Assembly (NCBI RefSeq): GCF_003633685.1
Contig: NZ_RBKT01000001.1
Location: 6,262,001 to 6,326,000, forward strand
Source of the DNA: Micromonospora pisi
Lineage (GTDB): Bacteria; Actinomycetota; Actinomycetes; Mycobacteriales; Micromonosporaceae
Direction: 5' to 3'
DNA: 64,000 bases
Of the stretch, positions 51,954 to 62,000 are shown piece by piece (position 1 is the first letter of the stretch; the number at the start of each line of letters is the position of its first letter). The translations under genes were made by a program, and so were the position numbers. The notes below the pieces were generated by a model, which saw only the letters and a program-made list of their open reading frames with translations, made no database searches and was not told the origin of the DNA.

Positions 51954-52954
51954 GCTTTCTTCTGTCCCCCCGTGTTTGCGAGCGAGGCGATACGTCGCAG
52001 CATGAACCGGACAGCGCACAGCTGCCCGACAGGCGTGCTGCAGCCACCGACCAGGACAGGCTCTCGAACTGGTTTGGGCCCGGAAACGCCAGCGGTGAGG
52101 GCGCGAGGCTTCCACTCCCCGAGCGACTGATCCGCTCGGTCGTCCTCGAGCGCATGCCGTACCGGAGCGGCCGTAGGCCAGCCGTTTCGACGTGCCGCGC
52201 GACAATGATCGCGTCACGGCACCACATGCTGGACCTGGTCCCCACGCATCAGGGTCCCCCCGCCGCGTCGAGGGCCTGGCCGAAACCGCTGTCTGGAAGG
52301 TAGCGGCTGATGGCCATCTGTCGCCCCGGCGCCGGTACGGCCAGATGGAGTCGGCGCGACGGGGGAGAGCTCTCCGTCCACAATGGGCTGCGGGTCGAAA
52401 GTCCCGGTGCCCCGGGCGGCCGCGTCATGCATTCGCCCAGACTGTCGGCGGCCATGCCCAGATCCGGCGCGGTGGCGGAACCGGAGTCGAAGAGGACGGC
52501 GAGTGTGGGGCGCATGAGGGTACTTTCCTGGGTGTGGGGCCACGACCGGGTTCGCCGCGTCGGCGCGTCCGGTGTCCCGGATAGTAATATCACGATGTGA
52601 CGGTGCGTGGGGGCTTGTGCCCTGATCGGCGCCGACCGTCGAGTTGGTTGATGCCACTCAGCCCTTCGGTACCGAAACCTTGACCACAACCGCGGGTGTC
52701 GGGCGCGTTGACCGGGGAGAGGACGGCGACCAGCGGCAACGGTCGGGATCCACGTACAGCAGCTTCGCGGTCGTGTGCCCAGGGTTTGAAGGCTCTGTGG
52801 CAGGTGTGTTGGTACGTAGCTGACCGGCACGGCGTGACCCCGCCGACGACAAGCCGCGCTGGCCGACTAGGTTGAATGGCCGTACATCGGGGGTGGCGAT
52901 GATCGATGGCGTGGGACTGCCCGTCGGCTTCTTCCCTCCGCACGGGGAGGTTCC
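51954..52954. other. Thousand-base region with little coding content
   Basis: Between the regulator and the FAD oxidoreductase only one small minus-strand reading frame (52249-52515) has a plausible ribosome site. The rest shows no supported gene. It probably carries the two divergent promoters. Confidence 0.5.
52249..52515 (-). CDS. 88-residue hypothetical, perhaps a truncated ATP-grasp N-domain
   Basis: The frame starts MRPTLAVLFDSGSATAPDLG with AGGAAAG before it. That opening loosely resembles the pre-ATP-grasp domain of peptide ligases, but no ATP-binding part follows. It may be a decayed fragment or not a gene. Confidence 0.3.
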   Translation of the reverse strand: MRPTLAVLFDSGSATAPDLGMAADSLGECMTRPPGAPGLSTRSPLWTESSPPSRRLHLAVPAPGRQMAISRYLPDSGFGQALDAAGGP

Positions 52955-54253
52955 ATGGTAGACACCGTTGAGGTCGCTGTAGTGGGGGCCGGCATGTTCG
53001 GCTCTGCGGCCGCGAAGTATCTGAGCAGGGCGGGCTTCGAGGTTCTCGTGATCGGTCCGGCGGAGCCGGCGCCCGGCGCAGCGTCGGACAGGTACGCGTT
53101 CGGTGCCCACTTCGACGCGGCCCGGATCACCCGGCGCCTGGGCTGGGACGAGGTCTGGGGGGCCACGGATTCGCGGTCGCAGGAACGCTTCCGGTCCATT
53201 GAGGACGAGTCCGGTGTTCCGTTTTTCCACGACTGCGGATCGCTGATCCTGATGGCGAAGTCGATCGGGCACCGGACGGACGCAATAGTCCATCAGAGTG
53301 CGGCCAAGCACATCAACGTGGACCGTCTGACCGCCGACGAGCTACGTGATCACCTGCCCGACCTGGGGTTACCCCCGCTTGAGGGAGGTGTCGAGGGGCT
53401 GTTGGAACGGCGCGACGCGGGTTATCTCAACCCGCGCCGCTTGGTGCAGGCGCAGTTGACGCTGGCGGCGCGGGCCGGGGGCCGGCTTCGGCGGGCGGCC
53501 GTCGTAGGGATGCGCAAGGACACGGCCACAGGAATGTGGCATCTCGACGTGCGGGGGGACGGCGGACCCGGCGTGGTGAGAGCGAGGAAGGTCGTCGTGG
53601 CGACGGGTGCGTTCACCAATCACAACGGCGCCCTTCCTCCCGGGCGACGCCTCGCCCTGCGCGCCTTCAGTGAGCCGAACCTGTTGTTCGAGGTGACAGG
53701 CGAGCTGCTGGAGCGGCTTCGGCGGCTGCCCACCATCGTCACCGTCGATCCGGTTGACAACGGTGACGCGAACCTGACGCTGTATCTCCTGCCGCCGGTG
53801 CGCTACCCCGACGGCCGGTGGTACCTGCGGGTAGGACCGGGAATGCAGCCGATGGTCCATGAGCTGCACACCGTGGAGGACATGGTCGCCTGGTACGCAG
53901 GACAGCGCGTCACGTCCGAGCAGCACAAGATCCTGTCCGCCATGATGCACATGCTCGTCCCGAGCCTGGAGCCGGTCTCGGTGCGCCAAGCGTGTTGCAT
54001 CATCGAGAAAACACCATCGCGGTACCCGTACATCGGGCACCTTGACGGTGACGAGAGCATCACGGTAGCTGTCGGCGGCAACGGCCATGGTGCCCGGGGA
54101 TCGGACGAGATCGGTCGGCTGGCGGCCAATCTGGTGATCGGCAAGCCCTGGGACTTCCCTATTCCGCAGGACGTTTTCAAGCCCCTCTTGGAGCACCCCC
54201 ACGAAGGAGAAGGGCGCCCCGACTTTCTCAGACCGCCCTTCGGGCTCTGCTGA
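52955..54253 (+). CDS. FAD-dependent oxidoreductase (DAO family)
   Basis: This 432-residue flavoprotein has an N-terminal dinucleotide-binding loop (VAVVGAGMFGSAAAKYLSRAGFEVLVI) and a late FAD segment (AVGGNGHGARGSDEIGRLAANLV). The fold is that of glycine and sarcosine oxidases, which oxidise C-N bonds of amino acids. GGGGAGG precedes the ATG. It lies at the head of the NRPS-PKS cluster and might prepare an imino or dehydro amino acid. Substrate unknown. Confidence 0.85.
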   Translation: MVDTVEVAVVGAGMFGSAAAKYLSRAGFEVLVIGPAEPAPGAASDRYAFGAHFDAARITRRLGWDEVWGATDSRSQERFRSIEDESGVPFFHDCGSLILMAKSIGHRTDAIVHQSAAKHINVDRLTADELRDHLPDLGLPPLEGGVEGLLERRDAGYLNPRRLVQAQLTLAARAGGRLRRAAVVGMRKDTATGMWHLDVRGDGGPGVVRARKVVVATGAFTNHNGALPPGRRLALRAFSEPNLLFEVTGELLERLRRLPTIVTVDPVDNGDANLTLYLLPPVRYPDGRWYLRVGPGMQPMVHELHTVEDMVAWYAGQRVTSEQHKILSAMMHMLVPSLEPVSVRQACCIIEKTPSRYPYIGHLDGDESITVAVGGNGHGARGSDEIGRLAANLVIGKPWDFPIPQDVFKPLLEHPHEGEGRPDFLRPPFGLC

Positions 54254-54346
54254 CCACACCCGCGAGGTGGCCGGCGTGACGGCCTTTCGCGGAAGGTCGG
54301 TGGCGGCGGGCAGAATCTGTCGCTTCCCATACATCCGGGTGGGGGT

Positions 54347-54386
54347 GCCGTAGCGGCGAGATCGCCGTGACACGAACCGCTACGGC
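54347..54386. terminator. Bidirectional terminator
   Basis: GCCGTAGCGG (54347-54356) pairs perfectly with 54377-54386 between the convergent FAD oxidoreductase and NDPK-like genes. The loop can form a further CGGCGA/TCGCCG stem. Confidence 0.6.
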
Positions 54387-55384
54387 GCCAGCAACTGGCC
54401 CTCGCCGGCCACCCAGCCGACGCCGCCGTCGAAGTGGAGCGTCCGGTCCACCCCGGTGAGGTCGTACTCCACGTACTCGCTGGCCACGAGAAGCGCGTCC
54501 CAGCTCGTCGGTTCCACACCGATGGCTGACAGGTCGGCGCTGAACTGCGACCACGGAAGGAACCGCTCGCGCCGCTGCCAGGCTGGCAGACTGTCCCTCA
54601 GCCGGGCGGCCGCCGTGGCCACTGCCCGGTCGCGACTATCCACGGGGATACGGGCGAGCAGCCGCTCCATTGCGTGTCCGACGTCGATGTCGTGGCGTGG
54701 CGCGCGTCGGTACAAGGCGCTGACCTGTTCCTCGATGTAAGGCTGCACACCTCGGTCCACGACGTCGGCGATGGCGATGTACAGCTCCAGGAGCCGATCC
54801 GGCACCATGATCGCGGTTTCCCGCAGCAGGTCGATCGGCTCGTCCGAGCAGTGCACCGCGCAGACGATGCGATTCGTCGCGCCCAGTGTTGTTCGCAAAC
54901 TGTCCGCACTACGCCGCGCAGGATTGGAAGGGCCCTTCAGCTGGGTCAGTCGCACACTCGCCGGTCGCACACCGTCCGGGGCGTGGTCGGCGAGGACCAC
55001 GAGCAGGGATTCTGCCTTCGCGCAATACAGGTCACACAGCTCACGACTGTCAGGCGTGGCCATGTCGAACTGGTAGCGCCAGATCTCGCCGGTCATCTCC
55101 GGCGACATGAGGAACGGGGTGGCCGATATCGGCACGAAACCGTGGTCGCGGACGAAATCGAGGCACATGCCGACCCTCCGTTCGGCGATCACGTCCGCTT
55201 GGATCACCAGTAGCGCCATCCGTTGCAGCTTCGCCTCGAAGGCTGGGCCAAGCGCCCGAGCTGCCGCGTCGACGCCCATAGCCAGGTAGGGTTCCTGCTG
55301 GTAGAGCCGCAGCTTCTCCGCATCGGCGGTCAATGCCCGCCACATCTCCAGCACTCGGGCCGCTGAACCGGCGGAGTGGGTCAC
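54380..55384 (-). CDS. Nucleoside-diphosphate-kinase-like protein
   Basis: This 334-residue protein has an NDPK-like domain at about 55-195: RMALLVIQADVIAERRVG matches the kinase opening (TLAIIKPDGVxRGLVG), and CAVHCSDEP matches NAVHGSDS with His178 as the phosphate-carrying residue. The usual Lys of IKPD is Gln62 and Asn before AVH is Cys, so kinase activity is uncertain. About 140 extra residues after the domain are helical and unrecognised. It starts with GTG after GAGGAG. It may transfer phosphate to, or bind, a nucleotide-linked intermediate. Confidence 0.65.
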   Translation of the reverse strand: MTHSAGSAARVLEMWRALTADAEKLRLYQQEPYLAMGVDAAARALGPAFEAKLQRMALLVIQADVIAERRVGMCLDFVRDHGFVPISATPFLMSPEMTGEIWRYQFDMATPDSRELCDLYCAKAESLLVVLADHAPDGVRPASVRLTQLKGPSNPARRSADSLRTTLGATNRIVCAVHCSDEPIDLLRETAIMVPDRLLELYIAIADVVDRGVQPYIEEQVSALYRRAPRHDIDVGHAMERLLARIPVDSRDRAVATAAARLRDSLPAWQRRERFLPWSQFSADLSAIGVEPTSWDALLVASEYVEYDLTGVDRTLHFDGGVGWVAGEGQLLAP

Positions 55385-55961
55385 GTGGAACTCCTCGCGT
55401 GTCTTGCGGACTCCAGCACAGGGACGAGGTCGAGCCCCGCTCGCGGCACGCGAAGGCGTGAGCCTGACACATCAGTGGATCCCGGCTGCGGCAGGAACGA
55501 CGCCACAGTGGGACCGCCCAACACCTCGTACCTCGCTCGACGTCGTCTTCTCGAATATTTGGGCTGCGCTGGTACACGATGTCAGGTCCGTTGCGCGGCT
55601 GCCTCCAGCGGCGGTGCCGGTACCGTGGAAGCGGCCTCGCTGACGGTGTTTCCGGCGGTCATGGTTGGTAGGTTTCAGAGGCCGGAAAGCGGTCGCTGAA
55701 GGTGATGACGAAGGCATCCAACGCGGATTTCCAGCGCATCGTTCATCGGGTCCTGGCTGCGCCGCTGGGGGTCCAGGAACCAGGTACAGACACTTCAACG
55801 CGACCCGCCTGGTTGGGGCAGTGGGCACGCGCCTTCACATCCCGCCGGTAGCGGGCGTTGAGGGACCCGATCGCGTTGGTCGAGCAGATGACCTCGGGTA
55901 TCTCCAGGTCGTAGTCGAGCAACGGGATGGACCCGGGCCCAGGCGTTGTCCCACAACCAGA
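55385..55961. other. Intergenic stretch with IS relic
   Basis: Apart from the IS256 relic at 55659-56000, I see no gene. The first 270 bases should hold the promoter of the NDPK-like gene. Confidence 0.55.
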
Positions 55962-56000
55962 TCACCGCCGGATAGCGGTCGCCCCACTTGTCGGCAGCCC
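55659..56000 (-). pseudogene. 3' remnant of an IS256-family transposase
   Basis: Read on the minus strand in shifting frames, this gives AADKWGDRYPAVIWLWDNAWARV, then LEIPEVICSTNAIGSLNARYR, ALKCLYLV and finally RWKSALDAFVITFSDRFPASETY before a stop. These are the last 100 or so residues of IS256 transposases, with at least three frameshifts. The 5' part is missing; the relic begins inside the last codons of purF. Confidence 0.8.
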
Positions 56001-57458
56001 TGACGGGTCGGCCCCCAGATCAGTAGCGGCGAGGAGTTCCGAGGGCAGCTCAATCGGATACCTGCCGGTAAGGCATGCATCGCAAAAACCCTTGCGGGGC
56101 GGAGCCATGGAACCGCGGAGCCCGTCCAAGCTGAGGTACGACAGAGAATCAGCGCCCAGGTATTCGCGAATGTCGTCCACCGAGAGATTTGCGGCAATCA
56201 GCTTCGACCGGTCAGCGGTGTCCATGCCGAAAAAGCAGGGCCAACGGTACGGCGGGGACAGGATCCGCAGGTGCACCTCGGCCGCACCGGCCTTGCGTAC
56301 CATCCGGACCGTCTCGCGGAGCGTGGTCGCACGCACGATGGAATCGTCGATAACGACGAGCCGTTTGCCTTCCACCACGCGCTTGATCGGGTTCAGCTTG
56401 ATCCGGACGGCGGCCTCGCGCAACTCCTGGCTGGGGGCGATGAAAGTACGCCCGATGTAACGGTTCTTGACGAATCCGTCCCCGTAAGGAATGCCCGACT
56501 GCCGGGCGTACCCCTGGGCGCCCGGAATGCTGGAATCCGGAATGGGAACCACCAGGTCGGCGTCCGCCGGAGCCTCCCGGGCGAGCTGCTCGCCCATCCG
56601 CTGGCGGGCGAGTTGGATGCTCTCGCCCCTCAGTTCGCCGTCAGGACGCGCGAAGTAGACAAACTCAAAAATGCAGAGGCGAGGGTCGATTCGCTCGTCC
56701 GCGAAGGGCCACTCCGAGTAGACGCCGTCGCCATCGATGAAAATCACCTCGCCCGGCGCCACCTCACGGACGACTGTTGCGCCGATGACGTCGAGGGCCG
56801 GGGTCTCCGAGGCGAGGACCCATCCGTCGTCGAGCCGACCGAGGAACAGCGGCCGGAAGCCGTTCGGATCCCGTACCCCGATGAGTCGGTCGCCGGCGAG
56901 CATCACGAACGAGAAGGCGCCGCGCAACTGGGGCAAGGTCGTCAGCAGCGCCTTCTCGAAGGCATGGGGGTCGGAGTCGGTCGCGACGTGCGCCGCGAGC
57001 TCCCGCGCGAGAAGCTCGGCGACCACGTCGCTGTCACTACCCACGTCCTCCGCCGTCATGTTGGTGAGTTCGAGCAGCTCCCTCGTGTTGATGAGGTTGC
57101 CGTTGTGCGCCAGCGCGAACTGCGTCAGCCGGCTGCCTCGGAAGACCGGCTGGGCGTTCCGCCAGGTGCTGGATCCGGTCGTCGAATAGCGCGTGTGTCC
57201 AATCGCCACATGCCCGGTCAGGGCCGCCAGGCGGTGCTCGTTGAAGATGGCCGGGACGAGACCCATGCCCTTGTCCACGCACATCTGAACACCGTCGGTG
57301 ACGGCGATGCCCGCCGATTCCTGCCCGCGGTGCTGCAGTGCGTACAGCGCCAGGTAGGTCAAGTGCGACGTGGGGAGACCCGGCCCCCAGATACCGAATA
57401 CGCCGCAAGCTTCGCCAATGGAGTCGGTCTCATCGGCTTCGGGGAGGGAGGACGCCAC
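55962..57458 (-). CDS. purF: Amidophosphoribosyltransferase paralogue
   Basis: This 498-residue enzyme makes 5-phosphoribosylamine from PRPP and glutamine. A short propeptide precedes the nucleophile Cys18 (EACGVFG). Four iron-sulfur cysteines are in place (CIFEFVYFARPDG, WPCFFGMDTADR, FCDACLTG). The PRPP loop reads DDSIVRATTLRETV, where housekeeping PurF has DDSIVRGTTSR. No purM follows, and it sits among natural-product genes, so this is likely a second copy. The last dozen codons are coded by IS256-derived DNA, so the native C-terminus was replaced. Start GTG 57458 fits the propeptide; the frame is open further upstream. Confidence 0.87.
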   Translation of the reverse strand: MASSLPEADETDSIGEACGVFGIWGPGLPTSHLTYLALYALQHRGQESAGIAVTDGVQMCVDKGMGLVPAIFNEHRLAALTGHVAIGHTRYSTTGSSTWRNAQPVFRGSRLTQFALAHNGNLINTRELLELTNMTAEDVGSDSDVVAELLARELAAHVATDSDPHAFEKALLTTLPQLRGAFSFVMLAGDRLIGVRDPNGFRPLFLGRLDDGWVLASETPALDVIGATVVREVAPGEVIFIDGDGVYSEWPFADERIDPRLCIFEFVYFARPDGELRGESIQLARQRMGEQLAREAPADADLVVPIPDSSIPGAQGYARQSGIPYGDGFVKNRYIGRTFIAPSQELREAAVRIKLNPIKRVVEGKRLVVIDDSIVRATTLRETVRMVRKAGAAEVHLRILSPPYRWPCFFGMDTADRSKLIAANLSVDDIREYLGADSLSYLSLDGLRGSMAPPRKGFCDACLTGRYPIELPSELLAATDLGADPSGLPTSGATAIRR

Positions 57459-58086
57459 GGCATGACTATACCCTGGGGTGCCCGTCGACCTGCCGAAGGC
57501 GGCGCGGACGGCCCTCGTACGGCGCGGTCGCCCGGGCGTCGTCCAGGCACCCCGCCGGACCGCCGCGAGCGTCTCGGCGACACCGGGCGCGGCACCGGCA
57601 CCGGCGTTCGAGTAGCCGGGACGGTGCGTCACGGAGCGAATTCGGGTCCGATATCGACCGTCCCACCAGGAGAGACGCGATCTTGGTGCCTGGCGGCGGC
57701 GGAGGGCGGTCACGAGGAGGTCCCGCCCGACGTACCCGAGGCCGTCCACCGCATGGTGAACGCCTTGTTTTTCTGCCCGCAGGTCGGCGCCCGACCGTGT
57801 CGGACCCCTCCGGGGCACCGCGGCGGGTGTGCGCCAGCGTCAGCCGCGCCGATGTCAACTGCCTCGGGTCCGAAGGTTCCGGCATGGATCTCCAGGCTCC
57901 GCTCGCCGGAAGGTGGACCGGAGCCGCCGCCCACCGATCTTCGCGCGCCGGACTGGACGGGTTCGGACCTCAGCCGCATCGATCTGGCGCGGGACTCCCG
58001 CGTCGACGGATGTGACTGTGTGGAATGCAACAGCGGCACGGCGCGGTCTTGTGCCGGCATCCCGGCGGTTGATACCTGTATGCACT
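57459..58086. other. Divergent intergenic region between purF and the thioesterase
   Basis: About 630 bases lie between the two divergent genes. Several frames are open because of high GC, but none has a recognisable domain. It should contain both promoters. Confidence 0.5.
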
Positions 58087-58866
58087 GTGGACATCCGCAG
58101 CCTGCCGTGGGAATCCGCCGACGCGCGGCGCGATGGGCCGGAGCGGGCGGCAGTCTTGTCCCTGTTCTGCCTGCCCCACGCGGGCGGGTCCGGGGCGACC
58201 TACGGGGGCTGGCGCGGGTTGTTGGGTCCGCGCTTCCAGCCGGTGGCCGTTGAGTTCCCGGGCCGGGGACGGCGGATGCGTGAAGCGCCGTACACGTCGG
58301 CGGCCGACCTGGTCGAGTGGCTGCTCGCTGAGCACCTGGAGCAGATGCGGGCTGGACCGTTCGCGGTCTTCGGACACAGCATGGGCGGACTGCTCGCCTT
58401 CCAGCTGACCTACGAGCTCGTCCGTCGTGGTCTGCCCCGGCCCCGCCGGTTGTTCATCTCGGCCGCCCTGCCGCCGACGTGCCTGCGTCGGGGATCGCTG
58501 TACACGCTCCCCGACGACCAGCTCGTGCGGGCCCTGCACCGGCTCAACGGCACCTCGGCCGAGGTGCTCGCGCACCCTGAGCTGATCGACCTCATGCTTC
58601 CGGTGGTCCGGGCCGACCTGCGCATCGCGGAGACCTGGTGCTTCCGGCCGACGGTGGCGCTGGACGTTCCGGTCTCGCTCCTGGGCGGTCGCTGGGATCC
58701 GCTCGTGCCGCCGGACACGTTGGACAACTGGCGCATCCACCTGAGCGGCGAGGTGGTCGCCCGGATCTACCCCGGCGACCACTTCTACTTCCGCCCCGAC
58801 GCCGCGCCGCTGCTGACGGACCTGCGGGAGGACCTGCGGAAGGGCCTGCCCGGAGCCCCACCGTGA
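58087..58866 (+). CDS. Type II thioesterase
   Basis: This protein of about 259 residues is an alpha/beta hydrolase with FCLPHAGGSGATYGGW at the N-terminus, the nucleophile GHSMGG and the catalytic His in GDHFYF. Type II thioesterases remove stalled acyl groups from NRPS and PKS carrier domains. It lies just before the hybrid synthetase on the same strand. The start is uncertain: GTG 58087 is the best in-frame choice but has no clear ribosome site. Confidence 0.9.
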   Translation: MDIRSLPWESADARRDGPERAAVLSLFCLPHAGGSGATYGGWRGLLGPRFQPVAVEFPGRGRRMREAPYTSAADLVEWLLAEHLEQMRAGPFAVFGHSMGGLLAFQLTYELVRRGLPRPRRLFISAALPPTCLRRGSLYTLPDDQLVRALHRLNGTSAEVLAHPELIDLMLPVVRADLRIAETWCFRPTVALDVPVSLLGGRWDPLVPPDTLDNWRIHLSGEVVARIYPGDHFYFRPDAAPLLTDLREDLRKGLPGAPP

Positions 58867-59022
58867 CGCGCTGAAGCTGCCCACGCCTGCCCGGTGCGAC
58901 CGCAGATTCACCGGTCTCGAGCGGCGGCGGCCGTAACGAACGGGGCCGACGCCATGGCTTTCGGCGGTATACCTTTCCACGGCTGACAGTCGACTTCGGA
59001 GTGAAAGAAGGCCGCACGCCAG

Positions 59023-62000
59023 ATGCGCGACCACGAGCAGATCCCGGCGTCCTTCGAGCAGGAGCGTGCCTACGTCGTCGATCGGCTGACCCGAGGCACC
59101 ACCGTGGCCGTGCATCGCGCGTGGACACTGTCCGCCGCGCCCACTGTGGAACGACTGCGCGCCGCGCTCGACCGGCTGACGGCGCGGCACGAGATCCTGC
59201 GTACCAGCGTTTCCCACTCCGCGGGCGGACTCGTTCAGGTGGTCCACGCGGCAGCCGAACCGGACTTCACCGTCGTCGACCAATCTCTGTCGGACGCCGC
59301 GGACAACCAGCCGCCGACGCAGCTTGCCATGTCCTTCGTCGCCCGGCCGTTCCGCCTCGACACCGCGCCGCTGTGGCGGACGCTCCTGGTCCGGACCGGC
59401 GCAGACCAGCACGTCCTCGTAGTGTGCGCGCATCCCACCGTGGCCGACGCCGAGACGCTCACCCTCATCCTCGGTGAGCTACTCGACCTCTGCCAGGGCC
59501 CGCCCGGGGAGGGCGCGGCCGCCGAGCTCCCCGGCCAGTACCGGGAGTACGTCGCATGGCAGGGCTCGCTCGACGACGCTTCGCTGGCCCGGCAGGAGGC
59601 GTACTGGCTGGACGTCCTGCGGGGCGAACCGCAGGCGGCCGAGTTGCCGATCTTTCGGTCCCGGCCACCGGTTCCGGCCGGTCGCGGTGCACTGCACCGG
59701 CGTCCGCTGCCGGCCGACGTCGTCGCGCGGGCGGAGCGCCTCGCAGAGCGCACGGGGTGTTCTCTGCCCACGGTACTGGCAGCGGGTTTCGCGGCGCTGC
59801 TGTACCGGTACGGCGCCACCACCGAGGTGACCTTCGGCTATGTCCTACGGGGCCGGCGACGAGATTTCGCCTCGGCCCTGCTGGGGCCGGTCGGCAATCT
59901 GGCACCGATACGGCTGGCGGTGACCACACAGTCCTCCTTCGAGGACGTGCTGCGCCTCACCGCGGGTCGCCTGGCCCTGGCCGAGGCGAACCAGGACCAC
60001 CCGTTCCAGCGACTGGGGCGTGGCCGGTCCGGTGGGTCCGCCACCGCGCCGATGTTCCAGCTCCTCTTCGAGTCCGAGCTGGACCTCACACCGGCGCACG
60101 AGTTCTCCCGGCCTGGCGACCTGGACGTGGACGACTTCGACGTGCCGCCAGCGTACGTCGGTTACGACGTCCACCTGACCGTTCGCCGTCTGGCTTCCGG
60201 CCCGGCACTGGACTGGGTCTTCGACACCGAGCTCTTCGGGTCCGAGCTGATCGACCAGGTGCTGGCACACTTCGTCCAACTGCTGTCGGCCGCGCTGACG
60301 GATCCGGCCGCACCGGTCGCCGAGCTTGCCTTCCTGTCGGCCGCCGACCGGGCTGCGATCACGAGCAACTGGAACGTGGCCCGCACGCCGTATCGCAGGT
60401 GCGCCGTGCACCGGCTCATCGAGGAGCAGGTCACCCGTACCCCGGCGGCCACCGCCGTCGAGTTCGCCGGCCAGCGACTCAGCTACACCGAGCTCAACCG
60501 GCGCGCGAACCAGCTTGCCCGGCACCTGACCGCGCTCGGCGCCGAGGAAGGGGAGATGGTCGGCCTGTGCATGGACAGGTCGGCGGACCTGGTGGTCGCG
60601 GTCGTCGCCATCATGAAGGCCGGCTGCGTCGTGGTGCCGCTGGACGCCGCGTACCCGCAGGACCGCCTCCGATTCCTGCTCGAGGACGCGCGCGTCCGTA
60701 CCGTGGTGACAACGGAGGCGCTGCTGGCCCGGATCCCCGCCATGGTTGAGCGGTTCGGCGACCGGGCCCAGGTTCGCACGGACCAGGATCGGGCCGCTAT
60801 CGCGGAGCACGCGGCGACAAACCTGGAGGATGCCCCGGCGGCCGACGCCGCCGCCTACTGCATCTACACCTCCGGTTCGACGGGGCGGCCGAAGGGTGCC
60901 GTGGTGGAGCACGGGGCACTGGCCAACCTCGTCGCCTGGCACGCCGACACCTGGTTGACCGGTGTCGGCACGCGCACACTGCTCTACTCGCCGATCAGCT
61001 TCGACGTGTCGTTCCACGAGATCCTCGCCGGACTGTGCACGGGTGCCACGCTGGTCCAGGTCGACGAGGGCACCAGAGCCAACCCGATGGCACTGCTGGA
61101 GTTCGTCCGGCGGGAGCGCGTCGAGAAGTGGTACATGCCCTTCGTCACCTTGCAGCAGATCGCGCAGGCTGCGCAGACGGGCGGCGTGCCGACCGTTCTG
61201 AAGGAGCTGATCGTCGGCGGCGAGGTCCTCCGGATCACCGCCGAGATCCGCGATTTCGCCCGCCGGACCGGCTGCGTAATCCGCAACCACTACGGCTCGA
61301 CCGAGTGCATCGACGTCGCGACACACACCCTGTCCGGGGACCCCGACGGATGGCCGTCGGTGGTTCCGATCGGACGGGCGAACGTACACAACATGAACCT
61401 GTACATCCTCGACGGGGCGCGACAGTTGCTGCCCGTCGGGGTGGTGGGCGAAATCTACGCCGAGGGCGACCTTCTCGCCCGTCACTACCACGGTCGACCG
61501 GACCTGACGCGAGAACGGTTTCTGCCGAGCCCCTTCGGCGTGCAGGGCGACCGCCTGTACCGGATGGGCGACCTCGGCCGGTACCTGCCCGACGGCACGA
61601 TCGAGTGCCTCGGCAGAGCTGACAACCAGGTCAAGATCCGGGGCTTCCGGGTGGAGCCGAGCGAGGTCGAAGCTGTCCTGGCCGGTCATCCAGCGGTTGC
61701 CGAGTGCGTGGTCGCCGCCAAGGTCTTCAGCCAGGGAAGCGCCCGGCTGACCGCCTACGTGGTCCCGGAGCGGGGGCACGACCCGTCCGGTCTGCCGGAT
61801 CGGCTGCGCGCGGGCCTGGCCGACCAACTCCCCGACTACATGGTGCCGACGGCCGTCGTCGTACTCGACGCGCTGCCGCTCACGCCCAGTGGCAAGGTCG
61901 ACGTACGAGGGCTCCCGGACCCGCGTACCGAGACCCGCAGCGCGGCTCCCGAGGCCGCCCGGCTCGAGCGGACGATCTCCCAGATCTGGGCCGAACTGCT

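Noticed and set aside
57870-58005. A 43-residue frame starting MDLQAPLAG with GAAGG upstream, as a third peptide gene.
   Set aside because: The ribosome site is weak, the composition is typical of GC-rich noncoding frames and no hairpin or enzyme gene pattern follows.
56271-58253. A 660-residue plus-strand frame.
   Set aside because: It runs opposite purF and across the divergent promoter region. It has no family similarity, and purF is clear on the other strand.
59845-61827. A 660-residue minus-strand frame.
   Set aside because: It lies opposite the NRPS adenylation domain, whose motifs are unmistakable. It has no domain of its own.
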